Positions 36,295 through 44,390 of a stretch of DNA of 64,000 nt are shown piece after piece. The notes beneath the pieces are model-generated. The model saw nothing but the letters and a program-made list of their open reading frames with translations, searched no databases and had not been told where the DNA came from. The stretch is from Acinetobacter sp. WCHA55 (GTDB taxonomy: Bacteria; Pseudomonadota; Gammaproteobacteria; Pseudomonadales; Moraxellaceae). Position numbers and translations under genes: made by a program. The stretch spans positions 992,001 through 1,056,000 of the forward strand of contig NZ_CP032286.1 in assembly GCF_002165305.2 (NCBI RefSeq), given 5' to 3'. Positions within the stretch are counted from its first letter, which is position 1. Each line of letters begins with the position of its first letter.

Positions 36295-36326
36295 AAGCGC
36301 GATAACGGTTAGGTTATCGCGCTTTG
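36295..36326 (+). terminator. tetR terminator
   Basis: AAGCGCGATAAC, loop GGTTAG, GTTATCGCGCTT. A 12-bp perfect stem with a weak T-run. Confidence 0.75.
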
Positions 36327-36328
36327 CT

Positions 36329-36388
36329 GATAATGATTATGTTCCATATCGCACATTATTTGACAATAATGCATGATATGGATATGAG
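36329..36388 (+). promoter_or_regulatory. Promoter-like region with half Fur-box character, no gene downstream
   Basis: GATAATGATTAT (36329-36340) matches two thirds of a Fur box. A perfect TTGACA lies at 36360-36365, with TATGAG 17 bases further. Downstream are hairpins but no coding frame on the plus strand. Confidence 0.35.
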
Positions 36389-36423
36389 CAACTTAAAGTG
36401 CCTTCTTATATTTTTTGTACCCT

Positions 36424-36480
36424 CTGAATGTTTTCGGTCATTCAGTATTTCAGCAAAAATAGACAGACTTGTCTGTTTTG
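36424..36480 (+). repeat. Two hairpins after tetR, one an ACAGAC/GTCTGT palindrome
   Basis: CTGAATG (36424-36430) pairs with CATTCAG (36439-36445). ACAGAC-TT-GTCTGT (36463-36476) resembles TetR operators, and a further AGTCTGT half-site is at 36515-36521. The second hairpin is followed by TTTTG and might equally be a weak terminator. Confidence 0.45.
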
Positions 36481-36596
36481 TTGAATTATAGAGACTTTGT
36501 GGAGAAAAACAACCAGTCTGTCCTTTATTTTGGCTGAAATTTATTCATCATGTTTAATATTCCTTAAAAAATGTAGGGTATTCATTATTTATTATG

Positions 36597-37397
36597 CTAT
36601 TCAGCCGAATGATTAAGGCACTTTGGGGGCAAATAAATGGTAAATTCATTGATTGGTTCAATCAGAACACTATAGGGTTTGAGCTGATCTTCATAGCATA
36701 CAAGATTGAGCCTTGCTAAAAGCTCTAAGCGAGCGTAATGCAGCGTTGCGGGTTTCGGATTTAAGCGACCATGCCACACGCGATAGCTGCCGAGTTTTCC
36801 ATCGCGGCGATGGTAAAATCCTGCTAAAGGATGAGTTAAGAAGACCTGATAGCTTTCTAAATTAGGAAAGCCTTCAAAAAACCATTGGTCATGTTCGGAC
36901 TGAGACAAATGCACATCTGAAGTGGCCCATGCCGATTGAGTACGCATTTTATATTGTGTATATCGGCCTTCTACATCTTGCTGACAATCAAACTCAATTT
37001 GTGCAGGATGCCACGGTAGTTGCCAAACATAGCGAGGAACGATCAGCGTCCAAGAGTCCAGAGTCGTTCCTAAAAACCAAACACAACGTTCCTGCGTCTC
37101 CTGATCAATCACGTAGACTCGATAGTTGGTTTGCCCCATAGTGAATTTTGGAAAAGGATAAACCGCAGAACTGAAATCGACATCGATGAAGGGGACTACC
37201 GACATCAGTGCATGTTGTTTGCCTTGGTACTGTACCGTGTCTAACTTAAACCGTGCTGGAATGATTTCTTTAAACCGCGCTGGGTCGATGGCATAAGTAA
37301 TGAGGGCAAAATGCTGGAGTTTACACGCTACATCAAGACCGCTGGGCTTGGGTTTTGGATGTAAATAGTCTTTAAAGTTGAGTTCTGGAAAGGTCAT
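36597..37397 (-). CDS. DUF2071 (YqjF / acetoacetate decarboxylase-like fold) protein
   Basis: 266 residues. DUF2071 features: HFALITYAIDPARFKEIIPARFKLD near the start (first 20 residues diagnostic), VPFIDVDFSSAVYPFP, the RVYVIDQETQERCVWFLGT stretch and FYHRRDGKLGSYRVWHG. The fold is related to acetoacetate decarboxylase, but no enzymatic role is established. It stands alone, convergent with the tetR side. Confidence 0.8.
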   Translation of the reverse strand: MTFPELNFKDYLHPKPKPSGLDVACKLQHFALITYAIDPARFKEIIPARFKLDTVQYQGKQHALMSVVPFIDVDFSSAVYPFPKFTMGQTNYRVYVIDQETQERCVWFLGTTLDSWTLIVPRYVWQLPWHPAQIEFDCQQDVEGRYTQYKMRTQSAWATSDVHLSQSEHDQWFFEGFPNLESYQVFLTHPLAGFYHRRDGKLGSYRVWHGRLNPKPATLHYARLELLARLNLVCYEDQLKPYSVLIEPINEFTIYLPPKCLNHSAE

Positions 37398-37458
37398 TGG
37401 TTTATATTCTATATTTGTTATTTTTTTAATATTAGATAAAACTATACGTAGAGTAAAT

Positions 37459-37490
37459 AAAAAACCGAAGCCTAAGCTTCGGTTTTTAAT
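37459..37490. terminator. Bidirectional terminator upstream of DUF2071 and after fpr
   Basis: AAAACCGAAGC, loop CTAA, GCTTCGGTTTT with T and A flanks. It ends the minus-strand fpr transcript. Confidence 0.88.
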
Positions 37491-37504
37491 ATCTTTATAC
37501 TATC

Positions 37505-38284
37505 TTATTTTTCAACGAATGCACGTTCAATCACGTAGTCACCAAGCACACCCATACGTGGCGACTCTTTTAAACCATGTTGGTCTAGAAGTGCAGCAAC
37601 GTCATCGAGGAATGCAGGACTGCCGCAAAGCATTGCACGGTCAGTTTCTGGGTTGAAACGTGGTAAACCGATCTTCTCAAAAATCTCGCCAGTTTCAATA
37701 ACTGTTGTGACACGACCTTGGTTTGGATACTCTTCACGAGTAACCGTTGGGTAGTAAACCAATTTGTCTTTAATGCCTAGCTCTTCAAAGAACTCATTGT
37801 TCGGAAGTTCGTCTAAAATAAGGTCTTGGTAAGCCAATTCAGAAATGAAGCGTGTACCATGAACCACAATCACTTTCTCAAAACGTTCATACGTTTCAGG
37901 GTCGCGAATGGTTGCTAAGAATGGTGCAAGGCCTGTACCAGAAGAAAGTAGGTATAGATTTTTACCTGGGTTTAAGTCATCAAGTACTAAAGTTCCAGTC
38001 GGCTTTTTAGATACCAAAATTTCGTCGCCTACTTTAACTTTTTGTAAAATAGAGGTTAATGGACCATTAGGAACTTTAATTGAGAAAAACTCGAGTTCTT
38101 CTTCGTAGTTAGCACTAGCAATAGAGTAAGCACGCATTAACGGTTTGCCATTTACTTCAAGGCCGATCATCACAAATTGACCGTTTTTAAAACGTAGTGC
38201 AGTGTCGCGCGTCGTTTTAAAAGAGAATAAAGTATCATTCCAATGGTGGACGTGAGTAATCTTTTCGACGTTGAAAGCAGCCAT
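37505..38284 (-). CDS. fpr: Ferredoxin/flavodoxin-NADP+ reductase
   Basis: 259 residues. FAD domain motif MRAYSIASANYEEELEFFSI and NADP domain with LLSSGTGLAPFLATIRD, VVHGTR and MLCGSPAFLDDV. The C-terminus ERAFVEK is typical of the bacterial Fpr subclass. It passes electrons between NADPH and ferredoxin or flavodoxin, important in oxidative stress. ATG 38284 is chosen (GAGAC eight bases upstream); the frame opens earlier at a TTG. Confidence 0.93.
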   Translation of the reverse strand: MAAFNVEKITHVHHWNDTLFSFKTTRDTALRFKNGQFVMIGLEVNGKPLMRAYSIASANYEEELEFFSIKVPNGPLTSILQKVKVGDEILVSKKPTGTLVLDDLNPGKNLYLLSSGTGLAPFLATIRDPETYERFEKVIVVHGTRFISELAYQDLILDELPNNEFFEELGIKDKLVYYPTVTREEYPNQGRVTTVIETGEIFEKIGLPRFNPETDRAMLCGSPAFLDDVAALLDQHGLKESPRMGVLGDYVIERAFVEK

Positions 38285-38386
38285 TAAAGGTCTCAATAAA
38301 TTATCAAATTAGAACAGGTTGCTATTCTAATCTAAAATCATTCTCGATAAACTGAATATATTTAATTGAGCTTATTAGAAAAAGTG

Positions 38387-39097
38387 ATGATGACTGAGTT
38401 AACCTTGCCAATTATTGGCTACATGCACTCTTCTTATAAGGAGAAGTTTGGTATTCCTCGTCAGCCTAACTTGGTTCAAGTGGAATCGTATATTGAAATG
38501 TTATCGCCCTATAATGATGTTCTGGCCTTTGAAGGGATTGAGGCATTTAGTCATTTATGGTTGGTGTGGCAGTTTCATGAGAATAAAAATTCAGAAAAAA
38601 CCCAGTTCCGCCCGCAAGTTCGTCCGCCACGTTTAGGAGGAAATAAAAAAATAGGGGTGTTTGCTACTCGCAGCATGTATCGTCCTTCACCGATTGGTCT
38701 ATCGGTGGTGAGGCTCAAGTGTGTCAAAAAAGAAGGGAAGTCAGTTCGAGTGTATGTCACAGGAAGTGATTTGCTAGATGGCACCCCGATAGTCGATATC
38801 AAACCCTATATACAATACTCAGATGCCGTTATAGATGCGGAAAGTGGCTATGCGCAAGATGAACCTAAACGTAAGTCTGTGATATGGTCGGATCGGGCGA
38901 TCGAACAGAAGCAACAGCTTTTGACGAATGGAAAATTGTCTGTACAGACCGCACAAGAGCTTGAAGCCGTTTTATCTTTAGATCCCAGACCAGCGTATCA
39001 GGATGATGAAGCGAGGGTATATAAAATGAAATTTGCTACTGTTGATATCTCCTTTACAGTGGGTGAAACTACAGTGAATATCACGGCGGTAGAATGA
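38387..39097 (+). CDS. trmO: tRNA (N6-threonylcarbamoyl-A37) N6-methyltransferase TrmO
   Basis: About 236 residues. TrmO (TsaA/YaeB family) adds a methyl to t6A37 of tRNA-Thr. Motifs: IGYMHSSYKEKFGIPRQP, GIEAFSHLWLVWQFH, RPPRLGGNKKIGVFATRS and RPSPIGLSVVRL. The C-terminal small domain is present. ATG 38387 or 38390 is likely; no strong ribosome site is seen. Divergent from fpr. Confidence 0.92.
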   Translation: MMTELTLPIIGYMHSSYKEKFGIPRQPNLVQVESYIEMLSPYNDVLAFEGIEAFSHLWLVWQFHENKNSEKTQFRPQVRPPRLGGNKKIGVFATRSMYRPSPIGLSVVRLKCVKKEGKSVRVYVTGSDLLDGTPIVDIKPYIQYSDAVIDAESGYAQDEPKRKSVIWSDRAIEQKQQLLTNGKLSVQTAQELEAVLSLDPRPAYQDDEARVYKMKFATVDISFTVGETTVNITAVE

Positions 39098-39102
39098 GAG
39101 TC

Positions 39103-40434
39103 TTAAAGAGAGAAGCTCCAATACAACAGCCCAATCAAAACCACCATATGCAAAATCTGAATTGGGGCAAAAGCAATAAAGTATTGTTGACCACCTGTTA
39201 AGGCGGCATTAACGGATTTAGCAACAGCGTGTGCAGCCAAACCTAAGATAAATGCAGACATTGCTGCCGTGTCTGCCGGTGTTCCTTGCATGACCACTGT
39301 TGCCATCGCTGCATGAATTTCAAATAAAGAAGCCAACAAAGTCCCAGCGATTAAACCTGCATCTCCCAGCCAAAGGTTGAGTCCATACACAACCGCTTGG
39401 ATGAGCGTCAAAGTCAGGGCAATAATGCCTGCCTCTTTTAAGCTAAACATGCGTGAATCATTGGGTTGATGTTGTTCTTGTGCGGGCGCAGATCGTACCA
39501 ACATGTAGGCACAGATCCCTAAAAGGACACTTGCCACAAGGGTTGGAAGCAGAATGGTCTTGAGCCAAAGCATACTTACACCAGCGACGATAATCAGCAG
39601 TTGCAACAAAGTTGCAATACAGGACATAAGTGCAGCACCTGCATTAGGTTTAGCCAGTGCTCGGCCTGCACGTACCTCCATACCTAAGCTGGCAACAGTC
39701 GCTGTACTCGATACAAATCCTGAAGCGATCGCCGATAAAATCATGGCATTTTTAGTGCTCAGCAGTCGTTTGGCAATATGTGCAAGCGCTTGAACAGCAA
39801 GGATGAGCGTGACTAATTTTAAAATAATGTAGGGATTCAGTACAGCACCCCATAAAGGCGTATTCGGCGTTAAAGGCAGGGCAATTAAAATCAGCGCTAG
39901 GAGAAAGATACCGTCTTTAAACTCAGCTTCAGTAATCCATTTTCCAGCAATGCTGTGCATAGAATGTTTGGTCATTAAAATAATGGTCAGTAGCACGGCT
40001 AAACCTGCCGCTAAAGAGGTATTCCACAGGCACATGGCCCCAATAAAATAGGTCATGACAAATGCAAGTTCAGTGGTTGAACCCAAATCTTCTGTTTGGT
40101 TTTTCATTGAGAATATAACTATACCGCCGATGATCAGCGCACCGACAATACCAATACTAAAACCAAATAAAAAACAAATAGCGCCGATAAGGGCACAAAT
40201 GGCAAAAGAGCGTAGTCCTGCAAAGCTCTGTTGATTTTCACGTTGTTTACTTCGTTCACGTTCTAGACCAATCAACAGTCCACAGCCCAATGCCGAAGCC
40301 AAAGTAATAAGGACATCAGATAAAGCCAAGCTGTTGATGGAAATTGCGTTGAAGTCCAAGCCTATCTCACAAAAGCTAATGATCTGTCTAAAATATAGGC
40401 GAATGCTGGATGTGGATTCAAGTTGAAAGTGCAA
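39103..40434 (-). CDS. MgtC/DUF4010 family membrane protein
   Basis: 443 residues, about twelve hydrophobic spans. The N-terminal MgtC-like motif is GCGLLIGLERERSKQ; the rest is DUF4010 (FVSSTATVASLGMEVRAG, GLAAHAVAKSVNAALTGG). The function is unknown; MgtC relatives link to Mg and envelope stress. The frame opens at TTG 40434 with AGGA close by; the first 25 residues are not hydrophobic and a later start is possible. Its stop lies five bases from the trmO stop. Confidence 0.78.
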   Translation of the reverse strand: MHFQLESTSSIRLYFRQIISFCEIGLDFNAISINSLALSDVLITLASALGCGLLIGLERERSKQRENQQSFAGLRSFAICALIGAICFLFGFSIGIVGALIIGGIVIFSMKNQTEDLGSTTELAFVMTYFIGAMCLWNTSLAAGLAVLLTIILMTKHSMHSIAGKWITEAEFKDGIFLLALILIALPLTPNTPLWGAVLNPYIILKLVTLILAVQALAHIAKRLLSTKNAMILSAIASGFVSSTATVASLGMEVRAGRALAKPNAGAALMSCIATLLQLLIIVAGVSMLWLKTILLPTLVASVLLGICAYMLVRSAPAQEQHQPNDSRMFSLKEAGIIALTLTLIQAVVYGLNLWLGDAGLIAGTLLASLFEIHAAMATVVMQGTPADTAAMSAFILGLAAHAVAKSVNAALTGGQQYFIAFAPIQILHMVVLIGLLYWSFSL

Positions 40435-41337
40435 GAATCCTAAGTGAATTCGTGATTATATTTATGAACTAGGCTATTCCTCGACATTTGTAGGATTTGC
40501 TTGTGCTTTGTGCGAATGAATACAGAAAATCTTGCTATAGTGGGGTTATGTTTGGGGATGTATAACAATGAATTTTAATTTTGAAATTGATACCACTTGG
40601 TGCTTAGATCAACTCTTTAAAGATGGGCGAATTACTGAAAAAGAAAAAAATCTAGTACAAACCACGCACCGTCAACGCGATCAATTAAAGTGGCATCCTT
40701 TACAGTGGATTGCTCATTTTAATTTGGTGGATCAGTCGCATCTGCAGTCGAGACTGACATTAAATCGACTCTGTCAGTGGTTAGCCGAAAAGACCCAATT
40801 ACCGTTTTATGTGATTGATCCGCTCAAAGCTGATGTGCAAGCTTTGACTTCGGTGATGTCTCAAGAATTCGCCTTCCGTAATAAAATCTTGGCAGTTGAA
40901 GTTCAGGCCAATCAAGTGTTGATTGCAACAGATCAGCCGTATATGAAAGATTGGATTGCAAATTTGGAGCACAATGTTGCACCAAAAAAAATCCAGCGTG
41001 TATTGCTCAGCCCTGAGCAATTACAGCGCTATATGGTCGAGTATTATCAGGTGAGCCGTGCTGTCAGTAACTCCCAGAAGTCTGGGAGCTATGACCGTGA
41101 TAATAAAGGTGTTGAGGCACTCTTACAGCTGGGTGATAGCCAAAATCCAGATGCCAATGACCAACACATTGTTAAATTAGTCGACTGGGTTTTACAGTTT
41201 GCTTTTGAGCAAGGGGCCAGTGATATTCACTTAGAACCACGTAAAGACAACGGTAAAGTGCGTTTCCGTATTGATGGGGTGCTGCATACGATTTATAACA
41301 TGCCAGCCAATACTTTAACCGCGGTGATTTCGCGGAT

Positions 41338-41345
41338 TAAAATTT
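41338..41345. repeat. Target duplication, left copy
   Basis: TAAAATTT directly before the IS end; the identical copy follows the other end at 42133-42140. Confidence 0.95.
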
Positions 41346-42132
41346 GGTGGTGTTTCAAAAAGTATGCTGAAAAAAACAATATGGCTTTTGATAAAATAGA
41401 GGTATGAAAATAACGCTACAAATCAAATGTCCTACCTGTCTAAGTAACAATATAAAGAGAAATGGCATCAAAGTAGATGGGAAACAAAACCATCAGTGCA
41501 AAGATTGCAAACGTCAATTTATTGGTGATCATGCATTAAGCTATCAAGGGTGTAACTCAGGTATTACCGGCAAGATATTACATTTAATGGTCAGAGGAAG
41601 CGGTGTAAGAGATATTGCTGAAGTCGAGCGTATCAGCATTGGCAAGGTATTACGAACCTTAAGTGAATCGATCTATCAGATTCAGCCTAAACAAAGCCAC
41701 TACGAATGTCTTGAAGTCGATGAACTTTGGACTTTTGTAGGGAATAAGAAAAATAAACAATGGCTTATTTATGCCTACCATCGAGAATCTGGAGAAATTG
41801 TTGCTTATGTTTGGGGTAAGCGGGATTTAGCAACGGTTCAACGTCTTAAAGCTAGACTTAAAAAGCTTGGGGTTCAATATGCTCGAATTGCGAGTGATGA
41901 CTGGGATAGTTTTATCACAGCATTTCAATGTTGCAAGCAAGTGATCGGTAAGTTTTTTACCGTCGGTATTGAAGGTAACAATTGTAGAATTCGTCATCGA
42001 ATCAGGCGTGGATTTAGGAGAAGTTGCAACTTTTCTAAAAAGCTCGAAAATCATTTTAAAGCCTTTGATTTGACTTTCTTTTACCTTAATAACGGATTTG
42101 TTTAACGCCAGCATACTTTTTGAAACACCACC
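41346..42132 (+). mobile_element. Complete IS1-family insertion sequence, 787 bp
   Basis: Perfect 24-base terminal inverted repeats: GGTGGTGTTTCAAAAAGTAT then GCTG, at 41346-41369 and inverted at 42109-42132. An 8-base direct duplication flanks it. One uninterrupted transposase frame is inside. The size, the terminal GGTG start and the 8-base duplication fit IS1. The perfect ends indicate recent, probably still mobile, insertion. Confidence 0.95.
41404..42105 (+). CDS. IS1-family transposase, single open frame
   Basis: 233 residues. The InsA-like N-terminus has a zinc finger (CPTCLSNNIKRNGI, CKDCKRQF) and a helix-turn-helix. The InsB-like DDE part follows with EVDELWTFVGNKKNKQWLIYAY, ASDDWDSF and the C-terminal RIRHRIRRGFRRSCNFSKKLE. 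Classical IS1 makes InsAB' by frameshifting; here both parts lie in one frame. ATG 41404. Confidence 0.93.
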   Translation: MKITLQIKCPTCLSNNIKRNGIKVDGKQNHQCKDCKRQFIGDHALSYQGCNSGITGKILHLMVRGSGVRDIAEVERISIGKVLRTLSESIYQIQPKQSHYECLEVDELWTFVGNKKNKQWLIYAYHRESGEIVAYVWGKRDLATVQRLKARLKKLGVQYARIASDDWDSFITAFQCCKQVIGKFFTVGIEGNNCRIRHRIRRGFRRSCNFSKKLENHFKAFDLTFFYLNNGFV

Positions 42133-42140
42133 TAAAATTT
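42133..42140. repeat. Target duplication, right copy
   Basis: TAAAATTT immediately after the right IS end; it matches the left copy exactly. Confidence 0.95.
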
Positions 42141-43221
42141 TAGGTCGAATGAACGTGGCAGAGAAACGTAAACCACAAGATGGACGTTTAAAAACACGGA
42201 CACCGAAAGGGCAAGAAACAGAACTGCGTCTTTCGACTTTACCGACTGCATTTGGTGAAAAGTTGGTGATGCGTATTTTTGACCCTGAAGTTTTAGTGCG
42301 CAGTTTTCAGCAGTTGGGTTTTGAAGGGCATTTGCTCAGTGATTGGCAAGCGCTGACCTCACATAGTCACGGCATTATTTTGGTGACAGGGCCAACAGGT
42401 TCAGGCAAAACCACCACGCTTTATTCTTCTTTGAAACAATTGGCCACCGAACAGGTGAACGTCTGTACCATTGAAGACCCGATTGAAATGTTAGAACCGA
42501 GTTTTAACCAAATGCAGGTGAATACAAGCATTGATCTTGGTTTTGCTGATGGTGTTCGTGCACTGATGCGTCAAGACCCTGACATTATTATGGTCGGTGA
42601 GATTCGTGACCATGATACGGCCAATATGGCGATTCAAGCGGCACTCACAGGGCATTTGGTACTGTCAACTCTGCATACTAATGATGCACCTTCCAGTCTA
42701 ACGCGTTTGCATGATTTAGGCGTACAACCGTTCTTAACTGCGGCAACCATTTTAGGGGTATTGGCACAGCGTCTCGTACGTCGTCTGTGTCCACATTGTA
42801 AAGTTGAAAAGCAAATCAACAGCCAAGAGTGGGAACATCTGACTTTTGATTACGTTATGGAAATGCCTGAAAAAGTCTTTACTGCAGTAGGATGTGAAGA
42901 GTGTCGGCAAACGGGTTATAAAGGACGAGTCGGTATTTATGAATTTATGCCTGTGAGTTTAGAGGCCAAGCAACTGATTGGTGCCAATGGTGACTTGACC
43001 GCATTGCGTCAACAAGCCAAAAAAGAAGGCATTGAACCTTTAAGAATTGCGGGTGCACGTAAAGTTTTAGAAGGTGTCACCACGCTAGAAGAAGTGTTAC
43101 GTGTCGTCCCACTCAACTAAACCTTTAATGCTTTACTTAACGCTTTCTTAAGATTCAGCTCATCTAGCTTTGCTTTAATAGCTTCATCGAATAGGTGAAC
43201 AATTAAACAGAGGTACTGGAT

Positions 43222-43584
43222 ATGAATATGATGATGAAAGCGTTATTGGTTGCTGGTGTTATTGGTTCAACCACTGTAGCTGTAGCAAACACCGCAGTGA
43301 ATCAAGCGGCTGTTGCTGCTTCAACACCAACTACGGTTAAGCATGCTTTAACATTAAAAGATGATAGCCATGTGCAGTTAAAAGGTTATGTGGTCAAAGC
43401 TATTGGTGATGAAAAATATGAATTCCGTGACCAAACAGGTTCAATCACTGTCGACATTGATGATGAACTATGGGGGGGTAAAGCGATTTCAGCTAAAACA
43501 CCTGTAACCATTATCGGTGAAGTGGATATTGATTACAAACCAGCAAAACGCGTTGAAATTGATGTAGATCAAGTGAAATTCTAA
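43222..43584 (+). CDS. YgiW/BOF-family periplasmic OB-fold protein
   Basis: 120 residues. Signal peptide ending near AVA-NT, then the BOF domain (DDSHVQLKGYVVKAIGDEKYEFRD, GSITVDIDDELWGGK, VTIIGEVDIDYKPAKRVEID; each shorter than 20 as used). YgiW-type proteins are periplasmic stress-tolerance proteins. The downstream two-component genes mirror the E. coli ygiW-qseBC order, so it may belong to that regulon. AGAGG lies before the ATG. Confidence 0.85.
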   Translation: MNMMMKALLVAGVIGSTTVAVANTAVNQAAVAASTPTTVKHALTLKDDSHVQLKGYVVKAIGDEKYEFRDQTGSITVDIDDELWGGKAISAKTPVTIIGEVDIDYKPAKRVEIDVDQVKF

Positions 43585-43629
43585 ACAGTCTGGTCCAAGC
43601 TCAATCCAATTTTGATTGGGTTTTCTTAA

Positions 43630-43672
43630 AAAACCACATGGCTTAGATTTGATCCTAGCCATGTGGTTTTGT
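43630..43672 (+). terminator. Terminator after the BOF gene
   Basis: AAAACCACATGGCT (43630-43643) pairs perfectly with AGCCATGTGGTTTT (43657-43670), and TTTTGT follows. Confidence 0.88.
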
Positions 43673-43727
43673 ATTTTGCGTCATTTCACGGCATGATTTA
43701 AACAATAGGGATAAGGCAGGTTTAGCA

Positions 43728-44390
43728 GTGCGGATATTATTAGCAGAAGATGATGTCTCACAAGCTGAGAGCATTAAAACTTGGCTTGAAATGGATGGCT
43801 ATAGTGTCGATTGGGTGGAGCGGGGCGACCATGCCATTTTAGCCATTGAACAGCATCAGTATGACTGTGTGCTTTTAGATCGTGGTTTGCCGCATGCCAC
43901 AGGCGATGACATTTTGCTAAAAGTCCGTGGCAAGACCCTCTCGACGCCTGTAATTTTTTTAACGGCGCGTGACAGTATTCGAGATCGGGTCGAAGGGCTA
44001 GACTTGGGTGCCAACGACTATTTGGTTAAACCCTTTAGTTTGGAGGAATTATCTGCTCGAATTCGCTTACAACTTCGACAGCAACAGCATAACAGCTCGC
44101 AGGTATTGAGCTATGCCAATATCCAACTCGACCCACAAGCCAAAAGTGTGACTCAAAATGGTCAAGCGGTTAATTTAACTGCCAAAGAGTTTCAAATTTT
44201 GCATAAATTGATGCTCAAGCCCGAATATGTAGTTACGCGACAACAACTCGAAGAAAGTCTTTATGCATGGGGCGATGAAATTGAAAGTAATGCGATTGAG
44301 GTTTTTATTTATCAATTGCGAAAAAAACTCGGTAGTCACTGTATTAAAACCATACGTGGTTTGGGCTACAGAATGAATCAGGACACATAA
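43728..44390 (+). CDS. OmpR-family response regulator (QseB/PmrA-like), GTG start
   Basis: 220 residues. Receiver with Glu7/Asp8/Asp9, phospho-acceptor Asp51 (VLLDRGLP) and Lys in LVKPFSLEEL. The C-terminal winged helix has LTAKEFQILHKLML and TIRGLGYRM. It starts at GTG 43728, with AAGGCAGG upstream. Its stop overlaps the kinase start (TAATG). Nearest characterised relatives are QseB and PmrA; without pmrC adjacent, QseB is favoured. Confidence 0.92.
   Translation: MRILLAEDDVSQAESIKTWLEMDGYSVDWVERGDHAILAIEQHQYDCVLLDRGLPHATGDDILLKVRGKTLSTPVIFLTARDSIRDRVEGLDLGANDYLVKPFSLEELSARIRLQLRQQQHNSSQVLSYANIQLDPQAKSVTQNGQAVNLTAKEFQILHKLMLKPEYVVTRQQLEESLYAWGDEIESNAIEVFIYQLRKKLGSHCIKTIRGLGYRMNQDT

Larger units (their letters stand above)
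40568..43120 (+). pseudogene. GspE/PulE/PilB-type secretion ATPase gene split by an IS1-family element
   Basis: Removing the insertion and one 8-base duplication restores one frame of about 585 codons, joining RIKI to LGRMN. The N-terminal half has an MshEN-like domain and ASDIHLEPRKDNGKVRFRIDG. The C-terminal half has Walker A TGPTGSGKTTTLYSSL, the Asp boxes TIEDPIEM, Walker B DPDIIMVGEIRD, and a four-Cys zinc motif CPHC...CEEC. It is not next to pilC or pilD, so it is an orphan type II secretion or pilus-type ATPase. The gene is inactive as a full-length protein. Confidence 0.9.

Noticed and set aside
41404..42105. Insertion read as a natural intein or intron in the ATPase gene
   Set aside because: The inverted repeats, target duplication and IS1 transposase make it a transposon insertion.
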